Positions 1-7,863 of a stretch of DNA of 64,000 bases are shown here, one piece after another. This stretch comes from UBA11524 sp963617205. Lineage in GTDB: Bacteria; Bacillota; Clostridia; Christensenellales; Aristaeellaceae. The stretch lies in the NCBI GenBank assembly GCA_963617205.1, contig CAVEOA010000001.1, positions 124,001-188,000 of the forward strand, read 5' to 3'. The notes beneath the pieces were generated by a model. That model had not been told where the DNA came from, made no database searches, and was given only the letters and a program-made list of their open reading frames with translations. Numbering within the stretch: position 1 is the first letter of the stretch; the number at the start of each line of letters is the position of its first letter. Both the position numbers and the translations under genes were made by a program.

Positions 1-33
1 ATATTCAAAAACCGGATGTTATTTGATTTTTAA

Positions 34-62
34 TTGACGAGAAACGCTTCCTTTGGTATACT
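34..62 (+). promoter_or_regulatory. Sigma-A promoter for the GH53 galactanase gene
   Basis: A TTGACG -35 box (34-39) and a TATACT -10 box (57-62) are separated by 17 bases. A TG at 54-55 gives an extended -10. Transcription would start near base 69, about 46 bases before the GH53 start codon. Confidence 0.75.
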
Positions 63-114
63 GTTAATCAGAAAAGGGGACACGTTTCTTTTCATTTAAA
101 AAGGAGGATTGACC

Positions 115-1323
115 ATGAGGAAGGCGACTGTTTTTCTGCTGGCGTTGGTGCTGATTTTAATGTCCGTTTGCGCGGTCTGCGCGGAGGAGAATGAATCAAT
201 TCCTGCGTCCTTCATATTTGGCGCGGATGTCTCGACGGCGCTGAGTGAGGAGAATAGCGGCGTTTTGTATAAGAATGCTGCAGGCGAGGAAACGGATTTG
301 TTTCAACTGCTCAAGGATGCTGGTTGGGATACGGTTCGCGTGCGCGTATGGAACGATCCCTTTGATGAGAACGGAATGGGCTACGGCGGCGGCAACTGCG
401 ATGTTAGCAATGCGGTAGAAATTGCCAAACGCTGCCAGAAGGTGGGACTGTCGCTGATGGTAGACTTTCACTACAGCGACTTCTGGGCCGACCCGGGCAA
501 GCAGATGTGCCCGAAAGCGTGGCTTGGCATGACACTCGAGCAGAAGTGCGATGCACTCTATGCCTTTACGGTCAGCGCACTGACGCGCATCAAGGAAACG
601 GACGTGCAGGTGACCATGGTGCAGGTCGGCAATGAAATCAATGGCGGCATTGCGGGTGAATGGAGCACAAATGGGCGCAATCAGCTGATGAATGCCGGCA
701 GTGCGGCGGTTCGTGCAGTGCTGCCGGATGTGCTTGTGGCGGTGCACTTCACCAATATCAACCAGTCTGATGCGAAAAAGTACATCCGCGAGGTTTGCGA
801 GGGCGACGATGTGGTTGACTTTGACGTGATGGCATACAGCTATTACAGCTACTGGCATGGTGACATCGATACGCTCAAGGGGCTGATTAAGGACGTTCGC
901 GAGAATTTCGGCAAGGATGTCATCATTGCGGAAACGGCATATCCTTTTACGAACGAAAACCTTGATATGCACCCGAATAGCGTGCCGAACGAGTGGTGCG
1001 ACATGAAGCAGACGATAGACCGTGATGGTCAGGCGGCTGACTTTAAGGCGACAGTGAAGGCAGCGGTCGAGGCAGGCGCGTTGGGGGTGTTCTACTGGGA
1101 GCCAGCGTGGATTAAGGTTCCAGGCGATACGTGGGAGGAACAGCGCATTCTGTGGGAGCAGTATGGCTCAGGCTGGGCGAGCAGCTATGCAAGCGGCTAT
1201 GATCCGAAGGATGCGGGCGAATGGTACGGCGGCTGTGCGTGGGAAAACCAGGCGCTTTTCGAGATGGACGGTACGGCGGCATGGACGCTTGCGCTGCCGA
1301 ATATCATTCGCTCAGGGGAGTAA
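115..1323 (+). CDS. Secreted arabinogalactan endo-beta-1,4-galactanase, GH53
   Basis: Secreted glycoside hydrolase that should cleave beta-1,4-galactan side chains of pectin. The 402-residue protein has a Lys/Arg-rich start, a hydrophobic stretch and a likely cleavage near the VCAEE region (about residue 24). The rest is one GH53 (clan GH-A) barrel. Family hallmarks are FGADVS near the N-terminus, DTVRVRVWNDP, and DFHYSDFWADPGKQ. The acid/base is Glu174 in VGNEIN and the nucleophile is Glu273 in IIAETAYPF. ATG at 115 is preferred over TTG at 109 because AGGAGG (102-107) sits 7 bases upstream. It has its own extended -10 promoter. No cell-wall anchor is visible, so it is probably released. The family call is very secure from the motifs; the exact substrate is inferred from the family. 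Confidence 0.95.
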   Translation: MRKATVFLLALVLILMSVCAVCAEENESIPASFIFGADVSTALSEENSGVLYKNAAGEETDLFQLLKDAGWDTVRVRVWNDPFDENGMGYGGGNCDVSNAVEIAKRCQKVGLSLMVDFHYSDFWADPGKQMCPKAWLGMTLEQKCDALYAFTVSALTRIKETDVQVTMVQVGNEINGGIAGEWSTNGRNQLMNAGSAAVRAVLPDVLVAVHFTNINQSDAKKYIREVCEGDDVVDFDVMAYSYYSYWHGDIDTLKGLIKDVRENFGKDVIIAETAYPFTNENLDMHPNSVPNEWCDMKQTIDRDGQAADFKATVKAAVEAGALGVFYWEPAWIKVPGDTWEEQRILWEQYGSGWASSYASGYDPKDAGEWYGGCAWENQALFEMDGTAAWTLALPNIIRSGE

Positions 1324-1433
1324 ATCGTAAAAAAATATTTTGTTTTCGGGAACAAAAACGCCAGGAAGCTCGTTTAATATATGTAAGGCGTGTGCAGCGG
1401 AAGTCGCGCACGTTCTGGCAAGGAGGAATGATC

Positions 1434-3128
1434 ATGAAAAAGCTGCTTCCTGCGTTTCTCAGCCTGATTTTGCTTACAATGGCTGTTGCGCTTGCAGAAC
1501 CTTCGATGACACATCTGGGCTATACCGCTTATTTGGGCGACAGCAACGAGCTCTACTTGCAGGATCCGACTGGCACGGTGCGCGTCCTGCGTTATCCGAT
1601 TGCGGATGTCCTGTCTATCACAGACACGGTCGTCTACTGCCGCGCAGAGGACGGCAAACTGCTGAGCATTGCACTTGACGGCTCACAGTCGTTGATTGTG
1701 TCGAGTGAGCCGACAGATGAACAGATTGCGAATGTCACGACTACGCCGAATTATACGCTGACGGATGGCGTGTTGCGCGATAATGCCGGTAACGTGATTG
1801 CAAGCGGTGTGTTGGCGTACTGTGACCTTGCTGACGAGCAGTCACTGACGGATGCAGATGTGCTGTTTTACCTGACGCAGAACACGACGAATACGCTTGC
1901 ACTCATGCAGCGCACGGAGAATGTCCAGACGGCGAAGTCCATCGCGGTGCTGAATGTTCAAACGCCTGTGCTCGGTATGACGGCGAACAATGAGGCTATC
2001 TGCATCGTTGGCGCAGACCATAGTGTGCTGGTCGTCAATCGTGTGACCATGCAGGGAGTGGTGTATGCGGCAACATCAACGTTGACCGAGCGTGCTACCG
2101 TGGCAGACGGCAAGCTGATCCGCTATGCATCGGCGGAAACGTTCGGCTGGACGGTGGAAGTGGAAAGCACCGGCGTGCCGACCCTGGAAACGGTGACATC
2201 TCAGCCATCGACGACCGCAACTGCCACGCAGAAGCCGACTGCGACACCGACCGTCAAGCCGACTGCAACTGCCACACAGAAGCCGACTGCGACTGCTACG
2301 GCTGAATCAGAGTACACGCGCTTGAATTACGGCAGCAGGGGCTCTGCGGTCCGCAAGCTTCAAAACCGACTGAAGGCGCTGGGCTATCCGGTCGGCAAGG
2401 TTGATGGCGTCTGGGGTGACGATACGCAGCTGGCTGTTAACCTCTTCCAGTTTGCCATTGGCTACTCCGAGCACAAATATGCATCGTCTGCCATGCAAGA
2501 GAAGCTTTATTCCAAGAAGGCGCCTGTCTACGACCAGTACAAGCCTCTAAAAGAGGGCGATAAGGGTACGCCAGTCAGGCTGATGCAGAAGCGCTTGTTC
2601 GATTTGGGATACTTCGCATCGACGCAGAACCTTGAGAACAAGGAAGTAGACGGCGTGTACGGTAAGCGCACGACCGAGGCTGTTAAGCTGTTCCAGCAGG
2701 TTTGCGGCTATCAGCAAAAGGATATCACGGGCAAAGCAGATGCGGACACGCTGATTCTGCTTTATGACGAGAATGCGCCGCTGAATCCTGCGATTGTACC
2801 TACGCCGATTCCTTCGGCAATCCCGACAGACGCGCCTACGGCTTTGCCGACCGAAACGCCTACTGCTACGGCGAGCGAAACACCTACGGAAACACCGACA
2901 GCTACGCCGACAGAAACGCCGAGTGAGATGCCTACAGCTACACCGACCGAAACGCCGAGTGAGACGCCTACGGAAACGCCGACAGCCACACCGACCGAAA
3001 CGCCGACGGCTACGCCGACCGAAGCGCCTACGGCGACGCCGACCGAAGCGCCGACAGCTACGCCGACCGAAGCGCCGACAGCTACGCCGAAGCCTTCGGA
3101 ACCGCCGACATCCGGCACTGATCTCTGA
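1434..3128 (+). CDS. Secreted protein with two peptidoglycan-binding domains and a Thr/Pro/Glu-rich tail
   Basis: The 564-residue protein begins with a signal peptide (MKKLLPAFLSLILL). Residues about 25-255 form a region of short beta-rich repeats of unknown function. A Thr/Pro linker (about 258-290, built on TATQKPTATPT) follows. Two PG_binding_1 modules come next, at about 297-350 (GSRGSAVRKLQNRLKALGY, VDGVWGD) and 373-445 (GDKGTPVRLMQKRLFDLGY, VDGVYGK). The last ~110 residues are TPTETPTA-type repeats. The modules suggest attachment to the wall; the tail is probably an extended, possibly glycosylated, wall-spanning stalk (inference). The start is ATG 1434, with AGGAGG 7 bases upstream. No catalytic domain is recognised. 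It follows the GH53 gene by 110 bases on the same strand with no clear terminator between. Confidence 0.85.
   Translation: MKKLLPAFLSLILLTMAVALAEPSMTHLGYTAYLGDSNELYLQDPTGTVRVLRYPIADVLSITDTVVYCRAEDGKLLSIALDGSQSLIVSSEPTDEQIANVTTTPNYTLTDGVLRDNAGNVIASGVLAYCDLADEQSLTDADVLFYLTQNTTNTLALMQRTENVQTAKSIAVLNVQTPVLGMTANNEAICIVGADHSVLVVNRVTMQGVVYAATSTLTERATVADGKLIRYASAETFGWTVEVESTGVPTLETVTSQPSTTATATQKPTATPTVKPTATATQKPTATATAESEYTRLNYGSRGSAVRKLQNRLKALGYPVGKVDGVWGDDTQLAVNLFQFAIGYSEHKYASSAMQEKLYSKKAPVYDQYKPLKEGDKGTPVRLMQKRLFDLGYFASTQNLENKEVDGVYGKRTTEAVKLFQQVCGYQQKDITGKADADTLILLYDENAPLNPAIVPTPIPSAIPTDAPTALPTETPTATASETPTETPTATPTETPSEMPTATPTETPSETPTETPTATPTETPTATPTEAPTATPTEAPTATPTEAPTATPKPSEPPTSGTDL
2836..3100 (+). 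repeat. Degenerate tandem repeats encoding the TPTETPTA tail
   Basis: A run of 12- to 18-base units built on ACGCCGACCGAAACGCC encodes Pro-Thr-Glu/Ala repeats at the C-terminus of the peptidoglycan-binding protein. The array stays in frame and is protein-coding. It produces long spurious open frames on both strands. Copy number is likely to vary between strains. Confidence 0.85.
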
Positions 3129-3134
3129 TTCTTG

Positions 3135-3171
3135 GCAGCAGGAGTTGCTTCTTGGCACTCCTGCTGCTTTT
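3135..3171 (+). terminator. Intrinsic terminator after the peptidoglycan-binding protein
   Basis: GCAGCAGGAGTTGC pairs with GCACTCCTGCTGC across a short loop and is followed by TTTT. It lies just after the stop codon at 3128. Confidence 0.75.
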
Positions 3172-3352
3172 GGTGTATACAAGCTTACAAGTCTTCTGAC
3201 GAGTTAGAAATATGCAACTTGTTGGCTTGTCAGGCGCTATGAAGCATGCGGACAGAAATAAGCAATATTTTTCTTTTTTCACGGGATGAAAGTGTATGGC
3301 TGCCTCGTTTTATAGGTGAAGGCTGCGAAAGCGGCGGAAAGAGGGATGGAAA

Positions 3353-4522
3353 ATGAGGTACATTCGCAAAGGTTTCGTTTTTCTGTTGGTGCTGGTGACG
3401 GCGTTGCTGCCGGTAATGGGCTTGGCAGGCAGCCTGCTGCCGAATGAAGTGGCGGATCTGTTCACCGTGAAGTCGTGGGCGCATTACACCATCGCGACGC
3501 AGTCGGCGATGCCGGAAGGCAAGGCATTTGCTGTCGCGGCGGATTCCAATGACGGCTATGAGGCTGTCCTGCTGGTCATGCGCAACACGCAGAGCAAGAC
3601 GAACGTGCTCGTCATGGCGGAGAAGGCGTCCGTCAAGGATAGCTGGAAAATCACCATGCGTAACTGGGCGGCAGTTGATTCCGGCGATGAGTCGGTGCCG
3701 AAGATCTATTACACAACAGAGCACTGCTTCGTGCTTTCCTATCCAAACGGCAATACTGCGATGTTTGCGCGAAAGAATAAGCATTGGGAGCTGACGCAGC
3801 TGACCTACAGCGATTCGACCGTTGTGCATGTTGCGAAGACCGGACTGACCTTCGAGGTCACTGCATCGTCCGGCAAGCTGACGAAAACGACCGTCAGCGG
3901 CGTTGTGGAAACGTCCATGGCACAGTTCAGCATGAGCCGCTTCCCGAAGACGGTCGCGAAGGCACGCGAAAAGCTTACGAATCCGCCGACCGTGCCGAAT
4001 GGCGCAGCGCTGGGCGATGTCACGGGTGAATATGCGATTCAAACGTCCGAATACGCCTCGTTGCCTGCCGGCAAGCAGTACGCTGTCTATTCCGCACCGT
4101 CTGAGAATAGCTATCGCGCCGCGAACGGCAAGGCACTGCTTTCAACGAACGACTGGGTGCAGGTGTTCTGTGAGGAGAACGGCTACCTGATGGTGCAATA
4201 TGCCATCTCCAGCAAGCAGTATCGCATCGGCTACATTACAGCGGATGCACTGAAGGATAAGTCTGAGGTACATATCCGCGGCAGCTGGGCAAGCTATGAT
4301 GCGACCGTCACCACCACGACCGAGATGACGGATGATCCGCTGAATTCCTGCGGCACTGTCATGACGCTCAGCCAAGGCACGAGCGTCATGTACCTCGGAC
4401 ACCTCGGCAGTGATTGGGCGTACATCGAAACCACAACCTCACAGGGGAAGACCATCCGCGGCTTTGTCCTGATGGAGGAACTGACTGTGTCGTTCCCTGA
4501 TGACAACGGTTCTAATGGTTGA
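3353..4522 (+). CDS. Secreted protein with C-terminal SH3-like domains, function unknown
   Basis: The 389-residue protein starts with MRYIRKGFVFLLVLV and a likely signal peptide cleaved near residue 25. The middle (about 30-210) is beta-rich and not recognised. The C-terminus has two bacterial SH3-like segments: about 243-296 (YAVYSAPSENS, WVQVFCEENGYLMVQY, YRIGYI) and about 317-380 (a threonine run, then SVMYLGHLGSDWAYIET and RGFVLMEEL). Bacterial SH3 domains usually bind cell-wall peptides, so a wall-associated role is the reasonable guess. ATG 3353 has AAAGAGGG about 7 bases upstream. The 180 bases before it (3172-3352) hold nothing I can identify. It forms a single-gene unit ending at a strong terminator. 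Confidence 0.7.
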   Translation: MRYIRKGFVFLLVLVTALLPVMGLAGSLLPNEVADLFTVKSWAHYTIATQSAMPEGKAFAVAADSNDGYEAVLLVMRNTQSKTNVLVMAEKASVKDSWKITMRNWAAVDSGDESVPKIYYTTEHCFVLSYPNGNTAMFARKNKHWELTQLTYSDSTVVHVAKTGLTFEVTASSGKLTKTTVSGVVETSMAQFSMSRFPKTVAKAREKLTNPPTVPNGAALGDVTGEYAIQTSEYASLPAGKQYAVYSAPSENSYRAANGKALLSTNDWVQVFCEENGYLMVQYAISSKQYRIGYITADALKDKSEVHIRGSWASYDATVTTTTEMTDDPLNSCGTVMTLSQGTSVMYLGHLGSDWAYIETTTSQGKTIRGFVLMEELTVSFPDDNGSNG

Positions 4523-4533
4523 TAGATAAAAAG

Positions 4534-4574
4534 AACCCGCGCAATCCGGATTTTTCTGGACTGCGCGGGTTTTG
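4534..4574 (+). terminator. Strong intrinsic terminator after the SH3-like protein gene
   Basis: AACCCGCGCA-TCC pairs with GGA-TGCGCGGGTT around a TTTTT-containing loop and ends in TTTT. The stem is long and GC-rich. Confidence 0.9.
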
Positions 4575-4587
4575 ACTGTTTTGATTG

Positions 4588-4766
4588 TTAAGGCAACACC
4601 GCACAATTTGGTAGTGCCACTGAATGTGCCTTTTGCGCTATCTATTCGCCGATCTGGCTTTGCAGAAATCCCGATTTACAGCCAGTAAACCTTCGATTCC
4701 TGCAATCGCATCCGGCATAGAGTGCATGATTCATCGTACTATCTCATTTGTGCGATGTTGCCCTAA
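4588..4766. mobile_element. MITE-like remnant with IS5-type terminal inverted repeats
   Basis: AGGCAACACCGCACAA at 4591-4606 matches the reverse complement of TTGTGCGATGTTGCCC at 4748-4763 in 14 of 16 positions. The element proper would be about 4592-4762 (171 bp). It is flanked by TTAA (4588-4591) and CTAA (4763-4766), which fits a 4-bp YTAR target duplication with one transition, as used by IS5-family elements. It is too short for a transposase, and no convincing coding frame is visible inside. It sits one base past the stop-codon end of the stator operon's last gene. The family name is an inference from the ends and target. Confidence 0.6.
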
Positions 4767-4767
4767 T

Positions 4768-5250
4768 TCATTGCACGGTTGTGCGGATGGTGAATGGAAT
4801 GCCCCACATATAATAGGTGATGTTGACCTCACGGACGGGATGCATGGACTTTTCCGTCAGCAGGGTTGCGGTGATATCGCCAATGCTGTGGGCAGAGAGG
4901 ATAAGCACGTGGTCACTGCCAGTCTGCAGGATATCGCCGCTCATGGGCGTAATCTGCACTTCAATCATTTCTGCAGAAAGTGCAGTGTTGTTCTCCAGCC
5001 GGAACGTGTAGGTGTAGAGCACGTAGTCATCTGCAGAGGACAGTTCCTGCGCGGTGACAAACGCTGTGCCGACAACTGCACCTGCACGCACCTGTGCCGC
5101 CAGCTCGGCGAACAGCTCGGCATTGTTCGATGCCTCGACGGCGGTGACGCCCTGTGCGATGACAGTCACGTTGGATGTCATGTACATGGTGCCGACGCCG
5201 ATGGAGGTCAGCAACAGCAGAATAATGCAAATGATGGCGAATTTCCTCAT
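4768..5250 (-). CDS. Small membrane-anchored extracytoplasmic protein, third gene of the stator operon
   Basis: The 160-residue protein has one N-terminal hydrophobic segment (MRKFAIICIILLLLTSIGV), then an extracellular domain of about 135 residues with beta-strand-like alternation. I do not recognise the family. The segment may be a signal anchor or an uncleaved signal peptide. The gene starts 3 bases after the OmpA-domain gene stops, so it is translationally linked to the ZorA/ZorB-like pair and probably belongs to the same complex. It has no catalytic signature and does not resemble the Zorya effectors ZorC, ZorD or ZorE. A small inverted-repeat element begins immediately downstream. Confidence 0.75.
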   Translation of the reverse strand: MRKFAIICIILLLLTSIGVGTMYMTSNVTVIAQGVTAVEASNNAELFAELAAQVRAGAVVGTAFVTAQELSSADDYVLYTYTFRLENNTALSAEMIEVQITPMSGDILQTGSDHVLILSAHSIGDITATLLTEKSMHPVREVNITYYMWGIPFTIRTTVQ

Positions 5251-5253
5251 GCG

Positions 5254-6297
5254 TTACTCCTGTTCGGTTTGCTGAAGAAGACGGTTCATTTCTTCAATCA
5301 TTTCGGAATCCTTCAGGCTGAAGTGAAATTCTACGCGGCGTGAGGCATCAGCGTCCTCGTTGCCGTTTTCGTCGTACACAAGCACCGATTCCCCGCGACC
5401 GGTGACGGTCAGCAGACCGCCCTTGAGCAGCTCAAGCTGCCTGCTTGTCAGCGACGGCAGTTGCAGGATATACTCGGCGACGGCAAGCGCACGGTTCTGG
5501 CTTAGCTTCAGGTTGTTGAAATACTCGCCGGTGGAGTCCGTGTGACCCTCAATGATGATTTCACCGAGATAGTCGCTGTATTCATCCTGAAGCAACACGT
5601 TCAGGTAAATCGGCACGAAGGTGCTCAGCAGCGCCTTGCCTTCAGGGCGGATTTCATAGCTGCCGGTATCGAACAACACGGAGCTGTCCAGGACGATGTC
5701 GCCCGTCTTGCTGTCGACGTTTGCGCGGAGATTGGCGCTGGACAGCGCGGACGAGAGAGCGCTGATGATTTTCGGACGAATGCCGATGACGGCTTCAATC
5801 TTTTCTGCCTGTGCGGAGATGGCTGCCTGCTGGTTTACAAGCACCTCATTTGCAGCCTGCAACGCGATTTCCTTGCTGCTCAGGTCGCTCTGCAAGATAA
5901 TCAGTTTTGCCTCACGGTCGGCAAGGTCGGTCTGCGCCTGCTCCAGCTCTGCCTGCTTGTTGGACAGGACGATGTATGCGCTTTCCAGCTCGGCTGCCTG
6001 CTCATCGAGCTGCACTTGAATGATGGCGATTTCGCTTGCCTGCTTGTCCAGCGTGACCTGCTGCGAGGCAAGCTGCAGCGTTTGCTCATCGAGCGTGACC
6101 TGCTGGGCGCTGACGATTTGCTGCTTTGCGTCCAGCTCAGCCGTTTTCGTTTCTAACATGTTGAAATACCTGTACAGGCTGACGCTGAGAATCAGCACGA
6201 ACACAAGCAGAAGTGCCGCCATCATGTCGGAGTAGCTAATCCAGCTTGCGCCGCTGTTGCTGGTGCGGGCTGCGCGCCGGTTACGGATGCGAGCCAT
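5254..6297 (-). CDS. MotB/ZorB-like stator subunit with coiled coil and OmpA-like peptidoglycan-binding domain
   Basis: Plug-and-anchor subunit of an ion-driven membrane motor (347 residues). After a basic N-terminus comes one transmembrane helix (about 20-45) with Asp24 in WISYSDMMAALL, the position of the ion-carrying Asp in MotB/ZorB/ExbD-type proteins. Residues about 65-162 are seven in-register 14-residue coiled-coil repeats (for example QQVTLDEQTLQLAS). The C-terminal OmpA domain (about 190-335) carries IEGHTDSTGEYFNN, LSQNRALAVAEYI and ASRRVEF, the usual peptidoglycan-binding signature. Start ATG 6297 has AGGAGG 7 bases upstream and lies 2 bases after the ZorA-like stop. No flagellar or Tol/Ton genes are nearby. 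It could be a Zorya relative or a different envelope machine. Confidence 0.85.
   Translation of the reverse strand: MARIRNRRAARTSNSGASWISYSDMMAALLLVFVLILSVSLYRYFNMLETKTAELDAKQQIVSAQQVTLDEQTLQLASQQVTLDKQASEIAIIQVQLDEQAAELESAYIVLSNKQAELEQAQTDLADREAKLIILQSDLSSKEIALQAANEVLVNQQAAISAQAEKIEAVIGIRPKIISALSSALSSANLRANVDSKTGDIVLDSSVLFDTGSYEIRPEGKALLSTFVPIYLNVLLQDEYSDYLGEIIIEGHTDSTGEYFNNLKLSQNRALAVAEYILQLPSLTSRQLELLKGGLLTVTGRGESVLVYDENGNEDADASRRVEFHFSLKDSEMIEEMNRLLQQTEQE
5812..6105 (-). repeat. Seven 14-residue coiled-coil repeats in the ZorB-like protein
   Basis: Residues 65-162 divide without gaps into seven units of 14 residues, starting QQVTLDEQ, QQVTLDKQ, IQVQLDEQ, AYIVLSNK, AQTDLADR, LQSDLSSK and ANEVLVNQ. 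Each unit equals two heptads with Leu at position 5. The preceding 14 residues (51-64) fit the pattern weakly as a further copy. Confidence 0.8.
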
Positions 6298-6299
6298 GG

Positions 6300-7784
6300 T
6301 CACCCCTCCTTCTGGCGGAGAGCGGCAGTCGCCTGATTGATGGATTCAGTCAAGGCGGTCAGCAGGCGCTGTGTTTCGCTGGTTTGACGCGTCATGTCAG
6401 CACTTTCGGCACCGCTGAGCTTGTCGGTCGTTTCGGACATCATGGTCATCAGCGAATGCATGCTGGCATCAAACATGCCAAGCGACTGGCTCAGACCGCT
6501 GACGACGTTCTGCGTGAAGTTCTGGCAGCCGGAGGAAAGCTCGGCGGCAGACTGCTTCATCGCGTCGGAAACGCCCTGGCTGTGGTTGGTGAAGTGCTCA
6601 GATACGCGGATGAGCTGCTCCTGCTCCGACTGAATGCGGCTGAGTGCGGACAGCTGCTGCTCGCTGACCTTGCCGAGATTTTCCATCAGCTCGGCGGCGC
6701 TGCGCTCGAAGCCCTCATCGCGGCTTCTGGCGGCGCTCAGTTCGTTGATGTACTGCTCGAAGTGGCTTATGACATCGTTTGTTACCTCGTGAAGCTGGAC
6801 GATATTCGTGTCAATGGCTTCGGCTGCCTTTAGCGAGCGCTCGACCTGCTCCATGCTGGCCTGCTGCTGCTGGTTGATTTCCGTCATTGTCCTGCCGAGC
6901 GTTAGCAGGTGATCGGACAGCGTCGCGTTCATCTGCTGGACGAAGCTGTTGACGATGCGCCCAACGCCGTCGACTTGCGCACGCGTTGACGCAAGCAGGA
7001 AGTTGTCCAATGACTGCGAAACAGGCTGCATGGCGTTGCGGACAGACATTTCCATCGCGCCGGCAAGCTGACCGGGCAGGGTGTCCGTCAATGTTGACAG
7101 CATATGGTTGGAATCCTGATTTTGGCAGATGAGCTGCACATCGTTGTCAAGCGGACGCGACATGGCTAGCGTCGTGAAGTTCGATACGAAATCGTCGATA
7201 GCACGGTAGCTCGAGCCCTGCAGGATGCGGTTGATGATGTTGAACGAAATGGAGCAGGTAACGCCGGCGACGGACGTGCCGAAGGCGAACTGCATGCCGG
7301 TCAGCAGCGTCGGGATGCTGTCGATGATTTTATCGGCATTGGTGAGGTCAAGCCCGCCGAGACCGTCCATCATGCCCATGAACGTGCCCAGAATGCCAAG
7401 CGACGTCAGCAGACCGGGAATCAGGTCGGCAAGCTGCGCGTTTCCGGGACCGTGCGTCACGGTGTCATCGTTGATGTAGTCCTCGACGTTGCACGGCAGA
7501 CCGCGGCGGTCGAGCTGTTCGGCATTCTGCAGAAAGCGGAGCCAGCAGTTCTTGAGGCGGTTGCCCATGAAGCGCTTCTCTTGCCAGACGGGTGTGCCCT
7601 GACGCGAGCCTGCGTCATGCTGGAGCATGGAGATAGCACGGCGGAGCGCATGTGTGGTGGACAGCAGGGGAATGAGGCATTTGAACACGCCGATCAGCGT
7701 AACTCCGGCAATGGCGATATAAACGAGTGCATCGGTCAGGCTTGACACCTGACTGGAAACCCATTGCACCAATGCATCAAACAT
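6300..7784 (-). CDS. MotA/TolQ/ExbB-family proton-channel subunit, ZorA-like with a long cytoplasmic tail
   Basis: Channel subunit of an ion-driven motor (494 residues). One helix lies at about 18-40, and two more at about 121-145 (LIPGLLTSLGILGTFMGMM) and 160-187 (GMQFAFGTSVAGVTCSI). These last two match the MotA_ExbB core. After residue 190 comes a ~300-residue tail rich in Gln, Glu, Ser and Leu with strong coiled-coil character. That architecture, a short channel plus a long cytoplasmic tail, is typical of ZorA and unlike TolQ or ExbB. ATG 7784 has AGGAGGG 7 bases upstream. It heads a tight three-gene operon. No ZorC, ZorD or ZorE homologue follows, so a defence role is not shown. Confidence 0.85.
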   Translation of the reverse strand: MFDALVQWVSSQVSSLTDALVYIAIAGVTLIGVFKCLIPLLSTTHALRRAISMLQHDAGSRQGTPVWQEKRFMGNRLKNCWLRFLQNAEQLDRRGLPCNVEDYINDDTVTHGPGNAQLADLIPGLLTSLGILGTFMGMMDGLGGLDLTNADKIIDSIPTLLTGMQFAFGTSVAGVTCSISFNIINRILQGSSYRAIDDFVSNFTTLAMSRPLDNDVQLICQNQDSNHMLSTLTDTLPGQLAGAMEMSVRNAMQPVSQSLDNFLLASTRAQVDGVGRIVNSFVQQMNATLSDHLLTLGRTMTEINQQQQASMEQVERSLKAAEAIDTNIVQLHEVTNDVISHFEQYINELSAARSRDEGFERSAAELMENLGKVSEQQLSALSRIQSEQEQLIRVSEHFTNHSQGVSDAMKQSAAELSSGCQNFTQNVVSGLSQSLGMFDASMHSLMTMMSETTDKLSGAESADMTRQTSETQRLLTALTESINQATAALRQKEG

Positions 7785-7816
7785 GGTTCAGCCCTCCTGT
7801 AGGCATTATCGGGATT

Positions 7817-7846
7817 ATTCTATCACGTCTGACGGATGCTTGTAAA
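7817..7846 (-). promoter_or_regulatory. Possible promoter for the stator operon
   Basis: On the minus strand TTTACA (7846-7841) and TAGAAT (7822-7817) are 18 bases apart, about 33 bases before the ZorA-like start. The boxes are imperfect, so read-through from the Sua5 operon is also possible. Confidence 0.4.
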
Positions 7847-7863
7847 CAGACAGATTGTAAATC

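Noticed and set aside
2836..3100. Possible CRISPR or short tandem repeat locus
   Set aside because: Units are 12-18 bases, contiguous, variable and in frame with the protein; there are no spacers and no cas genes.
2547..3207. Long open frames on both strands across the Thr/Pro repeat region, one of them rich in Arg
   Set aside because: They are frame shadows of the repetitive coding sequence; the forward frame has a signal peptide, PG-binding domains and a good ribosome site.
4768..7784. Calling the stator operon a Zorya defence system
   Set aside because: ZorA- and ZorB-like architecture is there, but ZorC/D or ZorE is missing and no other defence gene is near; kept as a ZorAB-like stator.
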